Assembly (NCBI RefSeq): GCF_011057645.1
Contig: NZ_JAALGE010000001.1
Location: 1 to 64,000, forward strand
From: Marisediminicola senii
GTDB taxonomy: Bacteria; Actinomycetota; Actinomycetes; Actinomycetales; Microbacteriaceae
Reading direction: 5' to 3'
DNA: 64,000 nucleotides
Position numbers and translations under genes: made by a program. The notes beneath the pieces were generated by a model. It was given only the letters and a program-made list of their open reading frames with translations. It searched no databases and was not told the DNA's origin. Position 1 is the stretch's first letter; every line of letters starts with the position of its first letter. Shown piece after piece: positions 54,590-63,839 of the stretch.

Positions 54590-55743
54590 TGGCGGCGTTC
54601 CAGACGCTCGCCAGCGCGACCGAGCCGGTGCGCATGGTGCTGGTCGGCGCCGGCGGCATGGGCAAGCAGTGGATCGCCGCGCTCACCGCGAACGCCGACG
54701 TCGACCTGGTCGGCGTCGTCGACCTCGATATGGATGCTGCGCGAGCGGCCCTCGATGCGGCCGGGCTCGACGGCACCCCCGTCGGCACCAGCGTCTCCGC
54801 GCTGGCCGCCGAGACCGGCGCGCACGCGGTGGTGAACGTGACCGTGCCGGTCGCGCACCACCCCGTGAACGTCGAGGCCATGTTCGCCGGACTGCCCGTG
54901 CTGTGCGAGAAGCCGGCGGCCCCGACGGTGAGCCTCGCGCTGTCGCTCGCCGCGTCGGCGGAGGCCGCCGGACAACTGCTGATGATCAGCCAGTCCCGGC
55001 GGTACTACCAGAGCCTCGCGGCGTTCCGGTCGGAGGTCGGCGGCCTCGGCGACATCGGCATGGTGACGACCGAGTTCTTCAAGGCACCCCGGTTCGGCGG
55101 CTTTCGCGACGAGATGCAGCACGTGCTGCTCGTCGACATGGCGATCCACGCGTTCGACGTGGCGCGGTACCTGGTCGAGCAGGATCCGGTCGCCGTGTAC
55201 TGCGACGAGTTCAACCCGAGCTGGAGCTGGTACCGGGCGGATGCCGCGGCCACCGCGGTCTTCGAGCTGAGCGGCGGCACGCGCTACGTCTATACCGGCA
55301 GCTGGTGCAGCGACGGGCTCGAGACGTCGTGGAACGGGTCGTGGCGCGTCAGCGGCGCCGGCGGCACGGCGACGTGGGACGGCGAGGGCCAGCCGACGGT
55401 GGAGCGGGTGTCGGCGTCGTCTGCTGATGATGCTCCTACTGCGACTGCCGTCTCGGAGAGTGCGGATGCCGCGGCGGCGGGCCCAGAAGAGATTGCGGGT
55501 TCGCTCGCCGAGTTCGTCAGCGCACTGCGCACCGGCGAGACGCCGTCGGGCGAGATCCACTCGAACATCTACAGCCTCGCGATGGTCGAGGCCGCGGTCA
55601 CGTCGGCCGAGACCCACCAGCGGGTGCTCATCGACGACGTGATCACCGCGGCACTCGCCGACGCGAAGGCGAACGAACGGAACGATGCCGTGCGCGCGAT
55701 CCTCGAAGGGTGGGAGTCGCCCGCGGCAATCGGGAAACGCTAA
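54589..55743 (+). CDS. Gfo/Idh/MocA family oxidoreductase
   Basis: 384 aa dehydrogenase-like protein. Rossmann motif VLVGAGGMGKQWI, loop GLPVLCEKPAAPT, and HVLLVDMAIHAFDVARYL with the conserved Asp/His. An Ala/Ser-rich insertion at ~280-305 is atypical. Last gene of the LacI-controlled operon; a terminator follows at once. Confidence 0.87.
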   Translation: MAAFQTLASATEPVRMVLVGAGGMGKQWIAALTANADVDLVGVVDLDMDAARAALDAAGLDGTPVGTSVSALAAETGAHAVVNVTVPVAHHPVNVEAMFAGLPVLCEKPAAPTVSLALSLAASAEAAGQLLMISQSRRYYQSLAAFRSEVGGLGDIGMVTTEFFKAPRFGGFRDEMQHVLLVDMAIHAFDVARYLVEQDPVAVYCDEFNPSWSWYRADAAATAVFELSGGTRYVYTGSWCSDGLETSWNGSWRVSGAGGTATWDGEGQPTVERVSASSADDAPTATAVSESADAAAAGPEEIAGSLAEFVSALRTGETPSGEIHSNIYSLAMVEAAVTSAETHQRVLIDDVITAALADAKANERNDAVRAILEGWESPAAIGKR

Positions 55744-55749
55744 CGGTCG

Positions 55750-55788
55750 AGGGTCGGCGCCCCGGCGACAGTGCAGTGCGCCGACCCT
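55750..55788 (+). terminator. bidirectional terminator
   Basis: Perfect 11-bp stem AGGGTCGGCGC / GCGCCGACCCT with a 17-base loop between convergent genes. Confidence 0.75.
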
Positions 55789-55799
55789 GGCAACGCCCG

Positions 55800-56729
55800 T
55801 CAGACCGTGAAGCGCACCCCGACCAGCCGCTCCGACTCCTCCCACACCCGGCGGGCGTCGTTCATGTCGAGCATCGGCGCCCAGAACTGCTGCGCTACGG
55901 CCGGGCCGCCGATCAAGCGCTTCGGGCCGAAGAACTGGTCGCCGCGCGAGTCGGCGCCGACAGCCGCCCGCAGCGCGGGCATCGCGGCGGTCTCGACCGT
56001 TCCGGTGACGCCGAGCCGTGACATGGCCCGGATGACGCGGCGGCTGCCGGTCTCGCGTGGACGGCCCAGGCCGGGCTGCGCGGCGAGCAGATTCGTGGGC
56101 GAGACACCGGGGTGCGACAGGTTGCTGCTGATACCCCAGCCACTCTCGCGGCTGCGGGCGTCGAGCTCGCGGGCGAACAGCGCCACTGCGATCTTCGACT
56201 GGACGTAGGCCTTCATCACGTCGTAGCTCCGCTGCCAGTTGAGGTCGTCCCACTGCATCCCACCGCTTCGCGCCGCAATGCTCGTCTGATGCGTCACCCG
56301 CGCGCCGCCGTCTCGCAGCAGCGGAAGGAGGCCCAGCGTGAGGGCGAAGTGTCCGAGATGGTTGGTACCGAGCTGCAGCTCGAACCCGTCGCGGGTCTCC
56401 TGGCGCTGCGGCGGCTGCATGACGCCCGCGTTGTTGATGAGCAGGTCGATCGGCCGACCCTCCGCGCGGAGTTCGCCGGTCAGGGCGGCCACGGAGTCCA
56501 GCGACGACAGGTCGAGGTCGCGCAGCGTGACCTTCGCGCCGGGAACAGCGTCATGGATGCCGCGAACCGCCGCCTCTCCCTTCGAGCGCGTGCGCACCGG
56601 CAGAATGACCTCGGCGCCGGCCCGCGCGAGGCGCCCGGCGATGACGCGGCCGATCCCGTCGCTCGCGCCGGTGACGACGGCGAGCGTGCCGGTCAGGTCG
56701 GGGATGAACGTGTCGTCGATGCGTGGCAT
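55800..56729 (-). CDS. SDR family oxidoreductase
   Basis: 309 aa. [19 protein letters not shown] (~18-36), LINNAGVMQ, the serine in HQTSIAAR and YVQSK give a complete SDR active site. The length and the C-terminal extension match retinol-dehydrogenase/oxidoreductase-like SDRs. GAGGAG precedes the ATG at 56729. It faces away from the HTH regulator at 56913 only in gene order; both are on the minus strand with 183 bp between. Confidence 0.88.
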   Translation of the reverse strand: MPRIDDTFIPDLTGTLAVVTGASDGIGRVIAGRLARAGAEVILPVRTRSKGEAAVRGIHDAVPGAKVTLRDLDLSSLDSVAALTGELRAEGRPIDLLINNAGVMQPPQRQETRDGFELQLGTNHLGHFALTLGLLPLLRDGGARVTHQTSIAARSGGMQWDDLNWQRSYDVMKAYVQSKIAVALFARELDARSRESGWGISSNLSHPGVSPTNLLAAQPGLGRPRETGSRRVIRAMSRLGVTGTVETAAMPALRAAVGADSRGDQFFGPKRLIGGPAVAQQFWAPMLDMNDARRVWEESERLVGVRFTV

Positions 56730-56912
56730 GGGGGCTCCTCTGGTCTGCGGTTCACCACCGCGATGAGTGGTGTGACACCAACACTGCGACCGTGCGCGAA
56801 ATGCATTCAGTGCCTGATGAGCCACTGACCGCGGGACCACCCTTCGGGCGGGCCGGCTCTGACCGAGCGCAGACATGGCTCAGTCGTGCCCCGGGTGGCT
56901 CAGTCGTGCCGG

Positions 56913-57752
56913 TCAGGCCATGCTCTGCGCGCCGACGACCGACAGCAGCTGCAGCTTTTCGTAACTCTCGCTGCCCGGCACCGCGGTGTAGACGAGCAGG
57001 CGGTGCGATTGCTCCGGGTCGAGCAGGGTCTGGCACTCGAGCTCGAGCGGCCCGACCGACGGGTGGAGAAAATGCTTCGTCGTGGGTGGGCGCAGGCCCA
57101 CTTCGTGTTCCGCCCACAGCGCGCGAAACTCGTCGCTCTCGGCGGAGATGCGCGCGGCCAACTGGGCGGCCCGCGATTCGGGCCCACGCAGCGTCACGAT
57201 CTCGCGCAGTCCGGAGGCGTAGAGGCGCGACATCACGGGCCGATCCGCCGGCGGGTAGACCTCGCGGGCTGCTGCGTCGGTGAACCAGCGGTACCCGATG
57301 CTGCGCGCGGCACCGGTGCGGAGGGACGCGTCACCGGTGAGGGCCACGCCGAGCGGGGTCTGTCGGAGGGTCTCACCCAGCTCGGTGATGATCTCGGCTG
57401 GCGTGTCATCCAATCGATCGAGAATGCGCAGCAGGCCTGGACTCACGTGATCGGTGGCGGTGCCGCGCGCGGGAGGGTTGTGGCCGGCGAGACGGAACAG
57501 GTGGTCGCGTTCGGCGAGGGTGAGGTGCAGGCCCTGCGCGATGGACGCCACCATCTGCTCCGACGGGTGAGGACCCGTGCCGCGTTCCAGCCGGGCGTAG
57601 TAGTCGGTCGACATGTGACTGAGCGCGGCGACCTCTTCGCGTCGCAGCCCACGGGTGCGCCTGCGCTGGCCCCGCGAGAGGCCCACGTCTTCTGGCTGCA
57701 GCGACTCCCGCCGTCGGAGCAGGAATGTCGCCAGGCCGGTGCGGTCGATCAC
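56913..57752 (-). CDS. XRE-type regulator with MmyB-like ligand domain
   Basis: 279 aa. The N-terminal helix-turn-helix (RRTRGLRREEVAALSHMSTDYYARLERG) is followed by the MmyB-like domain (residues ~100-270, ...GLLRILDRLDDTPAEIITELGETLRQTPLG..., HPSVGPLELECQTLLDPEQSHRLLVYT), which in this family binds a fatty acid-like ligand. GAGGAGGCACC fixes GTG 57752 as start. Such regulators often control an adjacent SDR, here the gene at 55800. Confidence 0.9.
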   Translation of the reverse strand: MIDRTGLATFLLRRRESLQPEDVGLSRGQRRRTRGLRREEVAALSHMSTDYYARLERGTGPHPSEQMVASIAQGLHLTLAERDHLFRLAGHNPPARGTATDHVSPGLLRILDRLDDTPAEIITELGETLRQTPLGVALTGDASLRTGAARSIGYRWFTDAAAREVYPPADRPVMSRLYASGLREIVTLRGPESRAAQLAARISAESDEFRALWAEHEVGLRPPTTKHFLHPSVGPLELECQTLLDPEQSHRLLVYTAVPGSESYEKLQLLSVVGAQSMA

Positions 57753-57888
57753 GGTGCCTCCTCGTGTGGTCGCCCGAACAGCGACCCCCTCGTTCTTACC
57801 CGTCGGGGCGTTCAGGTGCCACGGCCTGACGATCCACCCCTCGCGGATGCTTCGTGGGCTCGTGAAGCTGCCGCGATCGCCGCGTTCG

Positions 57889-58278
57889 TCAGCCGGTGAA
57901 CTGGGCGATCTGCAGCAGGTTGCCGCAGGTGTCGTCGAGCACGGCGATCGTGACAGGCCCCATGTTCGTCGGGGGCTGGGTGAACGTGACGCCGTCGCCG
58001 ATGAGCCGGTCGTACTCAGCCTGCACGTCATCGACACCGAGAACGCAGAAGGGGATGCCATCGGCGAGAAGCGCGTCGGTGTAGGCGACGGCCGCGGGGT
58101 GCGCCTTGGGTTCGAGGGAGATCTGCGTGGCATCCACCCGATCTCGATCGACGACGGTGAGCCACCGGTGTTCGCCGATGGGAACGTCAGCTGCGATCGC
58201 GAAGCCGAGTTTCTGGGTGTAGAAGTCGAGTGCCCGCTGCTGGTCGTTCACGAAGATGCTGACGGTCTGGAGCTTCAT
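57889..58278 (-). CDS. VOC family (glyoxalase/bleomycin-resistance-like) protein
   Basis: 129 aa. Paired beta-alpha-beta-beta-beta modules with VSIFVNDQQRALDFYTQKLGF and FTQPPTNMGPVTIAVLDDTCGNLLQI, the typical YhcB/PhnB-like VOC pattern. Its ATG overlaps the stop of the arsR-like gene (ATGA) and has AAAGGA upstream. It is probably part of the regulon of that repressor; reaction unknown. Confidence 0.87.
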   Translation of the reverse strand: MKLQTVSIFVNDQQRALDFYTQKLGFAIAADVPIGEHRWLTVVDRDRVDATQISLEPKAHPAAVAYTDALLADGIPFCVLGVDDVQAEYDRLIGDGVTFTQPPTNMGPVTIAVLDDTCGNLLQIAQFTG

Positions 58279-58556
58279 TGCTGGTCCTTTCGGAGGGGCC
58301 ATCGTTCCGCGATCTCGGCGAGTGGTGTGGTGTCGATCGTGTGGAGTTTGTAGCGGCCGCGGCGTTCGGTGCGCACGAGGCCGGCCGCTTCGAGCACGTC
58401 GAGGTGCTGTGAGACGGCCTGGCGAGACGGGGTGAGGTCGTGGTTCATCGCAAGTTTCGTGCAGAGTTCAAACAGGGTCTGCTCGTCGCGCGTGAGGAGT
58501 TCGTCGAGGAGAAGCCGCCGGGTCTCGTCGGCCAGGGCCCTGTAGATCTCCGACAC
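58275..58556 (-). CDS. ArsR family transcriptional regulator
   Basis: 93 aa winged helix (IYRALADETRRLLLDELL, LTPSRQAVSQHLDVLEAAGLVRTERRGRYKLH). No arsenic/metal cysteine motif is visible. It resembles the ArsR-type proteins paired with SRPBCC or VOC genes. The start GTG 58556 is 6 nt after the -10 element, a leaderless transcript. Cotranscribed with the VOC gene. Confidence 0.88.
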   Translation of the reverse strand: MSEIYRALADETRRLLLDELLTRDEQTLFELCTKLAMNHDLTPSRQAVSQHLDVLEAAGLVRTERRGRYKLHTIDTTPLAEIAERWPLRKDQQ

Positions 58557-58562
58557 GGAACG

Positions 58563-58592
58563 AGCATAGGCAAGTAGTTGCTTGCATGTCAA
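58563..58592 (-). promoter_or_regulatory. consensus promoter with operator between -35 and -10
   Basis: On the minus strand: TTGACA, 18-base spacer, TATGCT, then 6 nt to the GTG. The spacer carries the inverted repeat GCAAG-CAACTA-CTTGC (58570-58585), placed where a bound repressor would block polymerase. Autoregulation by the ArsR protein is very likely. Confidence 0.75.
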
Positions 58593-58659
58593 CGGACGCT
58601 GCGTCCCGTACATTCGCGGATGACCACCCCGGTTACCACGCGGCCGGGGCGGCGCGACC

Positions 58660-59454
58660 TCAGTCCGACGTGAGGGATTCGTAAGCCGCCCCGGGAACCT
58701 GCGTGGCGAACTTGCCGCCGCTGACGTCGATCAGCGTGCCCGTGATGTAGCTCGCGAGATCGCTGGCCATGAAGAAGAGCAGCTTCGCGACGTCTTCGGG
58801 CTCGCCCCAGCGCCGGATGGTCAGGGTGCCGAGCTTCTCGTTCTGCTCCGCGTCCGTCATGTCGGCGAATCCGTTCATGGAGGTGGGGATCATCCCGGGC
58901 GCATAGGAATTCGCGGTGATGTTGAACGGGCCGACCTCCCCGGCGAGCGTTCGCGTGAACTGCACGACCGCAGCCTTCGATGCTCCATAGGCGGAGGCGC
59001 CGATGCTCGGGATGATGGCGGCGAACGATGCCGCGTTCAGGATGCGTCCGGATTTCTGCGTTTTCATCGTGGGGAGTACGGCCTTGCAGACGTTGAACGT
59101 GCCGCGAACGTTGACGGCGAAGCACTGGTCCCACAGGTCGACATCGAGGTCTTCGACGAGCCCGACGGCGTTGATGCCCGCGTTGTTGATGAGCACGTCG
59201 ATTCGACCGAATCGCTCGACTACCCGGCCGATGACGTCACGCACGTCGGCGTCGTTGCGCACGTCGCATTCGAACTGCGCCCCCGACCACCCCTCGTCGT
59301 CGAAGCGCTGCGCAACGGCGTCGAGTTCTACACGGTTCACGTCCAGCGCGACGACCGTGGCCCCCTCGCGCGCGAAGTACTCGGCGATGACTCGGCCGAT
59401 TCCGCGCGCCCCGCCGGTGATGACCACTACCTGGCCCGAGAAGTCGATCTGCAT
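58660..59454 (-). CDS. SDR family oxidoreductase (3-oxoacyl reductase-like)
   Basis: 264 aa classical SDR: TGGARGIGRVIAEYF (~12-26), NNAGI (~88), S...YGASK (~153-157) and the C-terminal GTLIDVSGGK. It belongs to the FabG/glucose-dehydrogenase-like group, with unknown substrate. ATG 59454 is preferred; ATG 59466 four codons upstream is possible. It is divergent from another SDR 65 bp away. Confidence 0.87.
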   Translation of the reverse strand: MQIDFSGQVVVITGGARGIGRVIAEYFAREGATVVALDVNRVELDAVAQRFDDEGWSGAQFECDVRNDADVRDVIGRVVERFGRIDVLINNAGINAVGLVEDLDVDLWDQCFAVNVRGTFNVCKAVLPTMKTQKSGRILNAASFAAIIPSIGASAYGASKAAVVQFTRTLAGEVGPFNITANSYAPGMIPTSMNGFADMTDAEQNEKLGTLTIRRWGEPEDVAKLLFFMASDLASYITGTLIDVSGGKFATQVPGAAYESLTSD

Positions 59455-59506
59455 TGATCCGTCCATTCCGTGACAGTGCCGAACAGCGTGTCCCCAGCGA
59501 TGAGCA

Positions 59507-59512
59507 TACGTT
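59507..59512 (+). promoter_or_regulatory. -10 element, leaderless SDR gene
   Basis: TACGTT, 7 nt before GTG 59520. Confidence 0.45.
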
Positions 59513-59519
59513 TGACGAC

Positions 59520-60272
59520 GTGAAGAACATCGAAACCAGCGACCGCACACTGTGGGTGACCGGGGCCGGGAGCGGCATGGGGCGTGCGGTTGCGAGATCG
59601 GCAGCACGAGCGGGCTACCGGGTCGCGCTCAGTGGCCGCCGACCCGAACCGCTCGACGAGACATCGACGCTGATCGCGAGCGAAGGCGGTTCTGCGCTCG
59701 CCGTTCCGCTCGACGTCACCGACCAGGAGAGCGTGCTGCGCGCGCACGAGCGAATCGTCGACCACTGGGGGCGAGTCAGCCACCTCGTGCTCTCGGCCGG
59801 GCTGAACACGCCGCAGCGCTTCTGGCGGGACCAGTCCATGACGGACTTCTCGAGAATCGTGCAGACCAACCTGGTCGCCGCGACCGGAGTCGCAAGTGCG
59901 GTGCTCCCATCGATGCGGCAGGCTCGCGACGGGGTGGTCGTGTTCGTGTCGTCGTTCGCGGCATGGCGATTCAACCCTGGTTCCGGAGTCGCCTACAGCG
60001 CGAGTAAGACCGCGGTCTCTGCGCTCGCCCACTCGCTGAACGTCGAGGAGAACCGGCACGGGGTGCGGGCATGTCACTTCTGCCCCAGTGACACCGACAC
60101 CGACTTCCTTGCGATGCGACCTGCGGTGCCAGACGCCGAAGCAAGGGGAACGATGCTGACCCCCGACGACGTCGCATCTGCCGTGCAATTCGTTCTCGAT
60201 GCTCCGGCCCACGTCTGCATCAACGAGTTCGTGCTCTCGCCGACGGGGGCCCAGGAGGACCCGCGGCCGTGA
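59520..60272 (+). CDS. SDR family oxidoreductase
   Basis: 250 aa. TGAGSGMGRAVARSAARAG, LSAGLN in place of the usual NNAG, and YSASK are visible. GTG 59520 is chosen from the leaderless geometry; codons upstream to 59454 overlap the divergent start and lack an RBS. Divergent pairing with the SDR at 58660 suggests a shared catabolic role. Confidence 0.85.
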   Translation: MKNIETSDRTLWVTGAGSGMGRAVARSAARAGYRVALSGRRPEPLDETSTLIASEGGSALAVPLDVTDQESVLRAHERIVDHWGRVSHLVLSAGLNTPQRFWRDQSMTDFSRIVQTNLVAATGVASAVLPSMRQARDGVVVFVSSFAAWRFNPGSGVAYSASKTAVSALAHSLNVEENRHGVRACHFCPSDTDTDFLAMRPAVPDAEARGTMLTPDDVASAVQFVLDAPAHVCINEFVLSPTGAQEDPRP

Positions 60273-60380
60273 CGTGCTCAGGCGCCATGCCGTGACGGGC
60301 GAAGGCTTCTCCCGGCCTCGGCGCATACGATCGCCCTGAGCCCCCGGACCAACCGGTGACCACCATCAGAAGGGAACGTC

Positions 60381-60554
60381 ATGTCCATTGGCGACAAGGC
60401 AAAAGACGCCGTTCAGAAGACTGCGGGCAAGGCAGAAGAATTCGTCGGCAAGAAGACCGATGACGCAGAACTGACCGCACAGGGCCAGAAGGACCAGGCC
60501 ATGGGCGAAGACCGTCTGCAGACCGAGAAGGCAAAGGACGCCTCAGACAACTAG
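60381..60554 (+). CDS. CsbD family stress-response protein
   Basis: 57-residue hydrophilic protein with the CsbD pattern GDKAKDAVQKTAGKAEEFVG and a Lys/Glu/Gln/Ala-rich remainder, probably disordered. CsbD-like proteins are general-stress genes (sigma-B controlled in Bacillus), and the exact role is unknown. RBS AGAAGGGAACGTC. It is monocistronic between an SDR gene and a strong terminator. Confidence 0.85.
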   Translation: MSIGDKAKDAVQKTAGKAEEFVGKKTDDAELTAQGQKDQAMGEDRLQTEKAKDASDN

Positions 60555-60583
60555 GTCAGCAGGGGTTGCATCGCGTTAGACCG

Positions 60584-60612
60584 AAACGGCCGCCCCGAGG
60601 GGTGGCCGTTTT
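60584..60612 (+). terminator. intrinsic terminator after CsbD gene
   Basis: AAACGGCC-G-CCCC-GA-GGGG-T-GGCCGTTTT: stems of 8 and 4 bp, flanked by A- and T-runs, so it can stop transcription from both sides. Confidence 0.85.
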
Positions 60613-60677
60613 CGTGCAGTGGGGCGACGGGAGTATCCCCGCCGCCCCACTGCTGTGACTACCTACGAACTACCCGG

Positions 60678-62870
60678 TCAACCGCGGCTCGCGATGCGGC
60701 GTCGTGCCGCGACGAGGAGTCCGACGCCGAGGGCGAGGAGCGAGGCACCTGCGAGAAAAACGAGCGAAGCATCCGTTCCGGTCGCCGCCAGGGTGTCGGG
60801 TGCCGTTGCAGACGGAGCAGGCGCCGGTGCGACAGGTGTCGCCGGGGGCGTCGTCGGGTCGGGGGCGACCACGGCGGCGTAGCTCAGGCCGAAGCCGTAT
60901 TCGAACAGTGGGTCGGCCGTGTCGTTGGGCACGTCAGATAGCTGGGCAGCGACCTGCTCCATCGAACTGGGGAGTTCGAACGGCAGCGTGCCTTCCGGCT
61001 GCGCCGCACCCGTGATGACATTCAGCAGCGCCTCGTCGGAGGCACCGTACGCGCCGATAACGGCATCGGAGTTCTCGACCACGTTGCCGAGCACCAGAGG
61101 GCGCGACAGCTGCGGTACGGCGATCGTGATCGCACCCGCGTCGTGCGCGGCCTTGAGTGCAACGAAATCCTCCTCGGCGCCGGTGAAGTCCAAGTCGGTC
61201 AGGTCGTCACCACCCGTGGGGTCGACGAGACGAATGATCGCGACATCCGCATCGGCAGCGTTCTCGACCACGGTCATGCCAGCGGCGACGGCAGCCTCGG
61301 GGGCGACCCCGTAAAGGTAGACCGACGTGCCGGGAGCTACCGTCAGCGGAAGGGTCTCGTCGTCGTTGGCGAGCAGGGTCAGCGACTTCTGCTGGATGTC
61401 GGTTCCGACCGCACGGGATTCGGCGCTACCGACGAATGCCTGGGCGGCGGTCGGGTCGACATACGGGTCCTCGAACAGGCCGAGCTCGAACTTCTGCGCG
61501 AGCACGCCGGAGGCGGCGTCGATGACCCGCTCCGGGCTGAGCAGGCCATCCTGAACCGCCTGGATGATGTACTGCGGCTGGTCGCTGCCACCGATGATGT
61601 CGACGCCGGCGTTGATCGCGCTCGCATAGCGCGCGGGCAGGCTGAGGTCTTCGACGCCCCACGGCATGCCGACGCCCCACGATCCGAAGAACGGTGCGGG
61701 TGGCTGCGTATCGCGGCACACCTGCGGGCAGTCGTTCGCGATGCCCCAGTCAGAGGTGACGACGCCGTCGAAGCCGTACTGGCCGCGCAGCAGGTCCTGC
61801 AAGAGGAACTCGTTGTGGTTGGCGCCGACCTGTTCGATCTCCTCGCCGTCGATCTCGAGGTTCTGCAGAATCGAATAGGTGGGCATGATTCCCGCGGCGT
61901 TCACGTCGAATGCGCCCTCGTACGGCAGGACGTGCTCGTCGAAGTTGTCGCCGGGGAATGCGGCGTAGCGCCCGTAGTAGTAGTGGCTGTCATACCCGTT
62001 CACTTGGGCGCCGTAGCCGACCCAGTGCTTGACGACGGTCGCGACGCCGTCGGGGGTGAGGCCGTCGGACCCGCCCTGCAGTCCCTGCACGTAGGCCCGC
62101 ACCTGGTCCTTCACGGTGGCACCGACGGAGCCGAACGTTCCGTTCTGACGCGTCCAGCGCGGTTCGGTGCTGAGGTCGGCCTGGGGCGAGAGCGCCTCAG
62201 AGATACCAACGGAGCGATACTCGGCTGAGATGATTTCGGCCATCTCGAGGGTGACCGTCGGGTCACCGACGGCGCCCAGGCCGATCGCGTCGGGGAACGG
62301 GGTGAAGTCGCCGTTCGATACGGTCTGGCCCTCGGTCACGCTGAAGCCGCTGCGCGGATCGGTGCTGATCTTCAGCGGAATGCCGAACGGCTGCGACTCC
62401 GCGGCCTCCTGCAACTGGTTGTGCTGGTCGGCCAGGATGGCGGATGGCACGCTCAGTCGCGAGATATAGGTGCTGATATGCCCCGTCTCGAGTAGCGGAT
62501 CGAACGCCTCCCGGTCGTACGTGCCATTGCCGGTGAGGCTCGCGTGCATCAGCAGGCCAGCCCGCTGCTCGAGCGTCAGCCGTCCGACCAGGTCGGCGGC
62601 GCGCTCCTCCGAGGTGAGGCGCCAATCCTCGTATGGCGTCAGGTCACCGCTCTTGTCGAGGTCGCGAAACTGCAGGCCATCGACCTCGATGATCGCGGTA
62701 GTTCGCGACTCGAGCGTCGGTTGGTCGGGTGCTGCAGCGGTCTCGATGGTGGATGCTGTCGCCGCCGTCATCGGCAGTGCGCCGAGGCCGAGCGAGGCGA
62801 TCACGGCTCCACCGACGACGACACCCACCGCCTTTCGCCGATTGACCGACGGGGGAATGGATGCACTCAT
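60678..62870 (-). CDS. secreted GH3 family glycosidase with LAATG sorting signal
   Basis: 730 aa. Sec signal (VGVVVGGAVIASLGLGALPM...ATAS, ~12-40), GH3 N-domain with QRAGLLMH (~108) and the nucleophile Asp in FDGVVTSDWG. The C-domain has DADVAIIRLVDPTGGDD and AAQPEGTLPFELP. The C-terminus is a Pro/Ala linker, DTLAATG, hydrophobic helix, ARRR: a class E sortase anchor. It probably releases terminal beta-linked sugars at the cell surface. GAAGGAGTAGTC gives the start at 62870. The 133 bp upstream to the tRNA carry the promoter region. Confidence 0.9.
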   Translation of the reverse strand: MSASIPPSVNRRKAVGVVVGGAVIASLGLGALPMTAATASTIETAAAPDQPTLESRTTAIIEVDGLQFRDLDKSGDLTPYEDWRLTSEERAADLVGRLTLEQRAGLLMHASLTGNGTYDREAFDPLLETGHISTYISRLSVPSAILADQHNQLQEAAESQPFGIPLKISTDPRSGFSVTEGQTVSNGDFTPFPDAIGLGAVGDPTVTLEMAEIISAEYRSVGISEALSPQADLSTEPRWTRQNGTFGSVGATVKDQVRAYVQGLQGGSDGLTPDGVATVVKHWVGYGAQVNGYDSHYYYGRYAAFPGDNFDEHVLPYEGAFDVNAAGIMPTYSILQNLEIDGEEIEQVGANHNEFLLQDLLRGQYGFDGVVTSDWGIANDCPQVCRDTQPPAPFFGSWGVGMPWGVEDLSLPARYASAINAGVDIIGGSDQPQYIIQAVQDGLLSPERVIDAASGVLAQKFELGLFEDPYVDPTAAQAFVGSAESRAVGTDIQQKSLTLLANDDETLPLTVAPGTSVYLYGVAPEAAVAAGMTVVENAADADVAIIRLVDPTGGDDLTDLDFTGAEEDFVALKAAHDAGAITIAVPQLSRPLVLGNVVENSDAVIGAYGASDEALLNVITGAAQPEGTLPFELPSSMEQVAAQLSDVPNDTADPLFEYGFGLSYAAVVAPDPTTPPATPVAPAPAPSATAPDTLAATGTDASLVFLAGASLLALGVGLLVAARRRIASRG

Positions 62871-63003
62871 GACTACTCCTTCGTAGGCTGGCGCACCCCA
62901 TTCAGGGGCCACTCAGCTCTGGCCACGATAGGCGGTCACCGCCGGCGTGCGCGCCAATTACCGTTTTCAGCGCGTCGAGCTGTACTTCCTGGTGATTCAC
63001 CGT

Positions 63004-63077
63004 TGGAGCGAGTGACGGGAATCGAACCCGCACTACCAGCTTGGGAAGCTGGAGTTCTGCCATTGAACTACACTCGC
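63004..63077 (-). tRNA. tRNA-Gly (anticodon CCC)
   Basis: Complete cloverleaf on the minus strand: acceptor GCGAGTG/CACTCGC, D arm GTTCAATGGCAGAAC, anticodon stem CCAGC/GCTGG with loop TTCCCAA, T arm CGGGTTCGATTCCCG, and encoded CCA (63004-63006). Confidence 0.97.
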
Positions 63078-63208
63078 GCGGTCCGCTCGCCTGAGATGCA
63101 ACGGAACCGGTTTCGATTGTAGGCGCAGGTCGCGTCGGTGCGCAGCGCCCGGCGCCGGGGAACGCGCGCCGTACCGGAGGGCGGAGTCTGGCGGTCGCAC
63201 GCCGCAGA

Positions 63209-63214
63209 TACGAT
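63209..63214 (+). promoter_or_regulatory. -10 element, leaderless dcd
   Basis: TACGAT, 6 nt before ATG 63221, without an RBS. Confidence 0.5.
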
Positions 63215-63220
63215 GGCGGC

Positions 63221-63820
63221 ATGCTGCTCTCAGACCGCGACATCCGGGCCGAAATCGACGCTGGGCGGGTTGCGCTCGACCCCTGGGCGCCCGAGATGAT
63301 CCAGCCCTCGAGCATCGACGTGCGACTCGACCGGTTCTTTCGCCTGTTCGACAACCACAAGTACCCGTTCATCGACCCGGCAGAAGACCAGCCCGACCTC
63401 ACCCGCCTCGTCGAGGCAAAGGATGCCGAGCCGTTCATCCTGCACCCCGGCGAGTTCGTGCTCGGGTCGACGTTCGAGCGCGTCTCGCTTCCCGACGACC
63501 TCGCCGCGCGTCTCGAAGGTAAGAGCTCGCTCGGCCGCCTCGGACTGCTGACCCACTCCACGGCCGGCTTCGTGGATCCCGGATTCAGCGGCCACGTGAC
63601 CCTCGAACTGAGCAATGTCGCCACGCTGCCGATCAAGCTCTGGCCCGGCATGAAGATCGGGCAGCTCTGCTTCATCCGGCTGTCGTCGCCCGCCGAGCGC
63701 CCGTACGGCTCCGCCGCGTACAGCTCGCGCTACCAGGGCCAGCGCGGGCCGACGGCGTCGCGCTCGTTCCAGAACTTCCACCGCACCGACACGCGGCGCG
63801 ACGAGAGCCAACTCGACTAG
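63221..63820 (+). CDS. dcd: dCTP deaminase
   Basis: 199 aa trimeric enzyme of the dCTP deaminase/dUTPase superfamily, converting dCTP to dUTP (in some Actinobacteria to dUMP directly). Key segments are [16 protein letters not shown] (~28-43), [11 protein letters not shown] with the catalytic Arg region, [20 protein letters not shown] (~118-137, catalytic Glu) and the C-terminal [10 protein letters not shown] that closes on nucleotide. Supplies dUMP precursors for thymidylate synthesis. Confidence 0.95.
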   Translation: MLLSDRDIRAEIDAGRVALDPWAPEMIQPSSIDVRLDRFFRLFDNHKYPFIDPAEDQPDLTRLVEAKDAEPFILHPGEFVLGSTFERVSLPDDLAARLEGKSSLGRLGLLTHSTAGFVDPGFSGHVTLELSNVATLPIKLWPGMKIGQLCFIRLSSPAERPYGSAAYSSRYQGQRGPTASRSFQNFHRTDTRRDESQLD

Positions 63821-63839
63821 AGGGTGACCCGCGCGGCCG

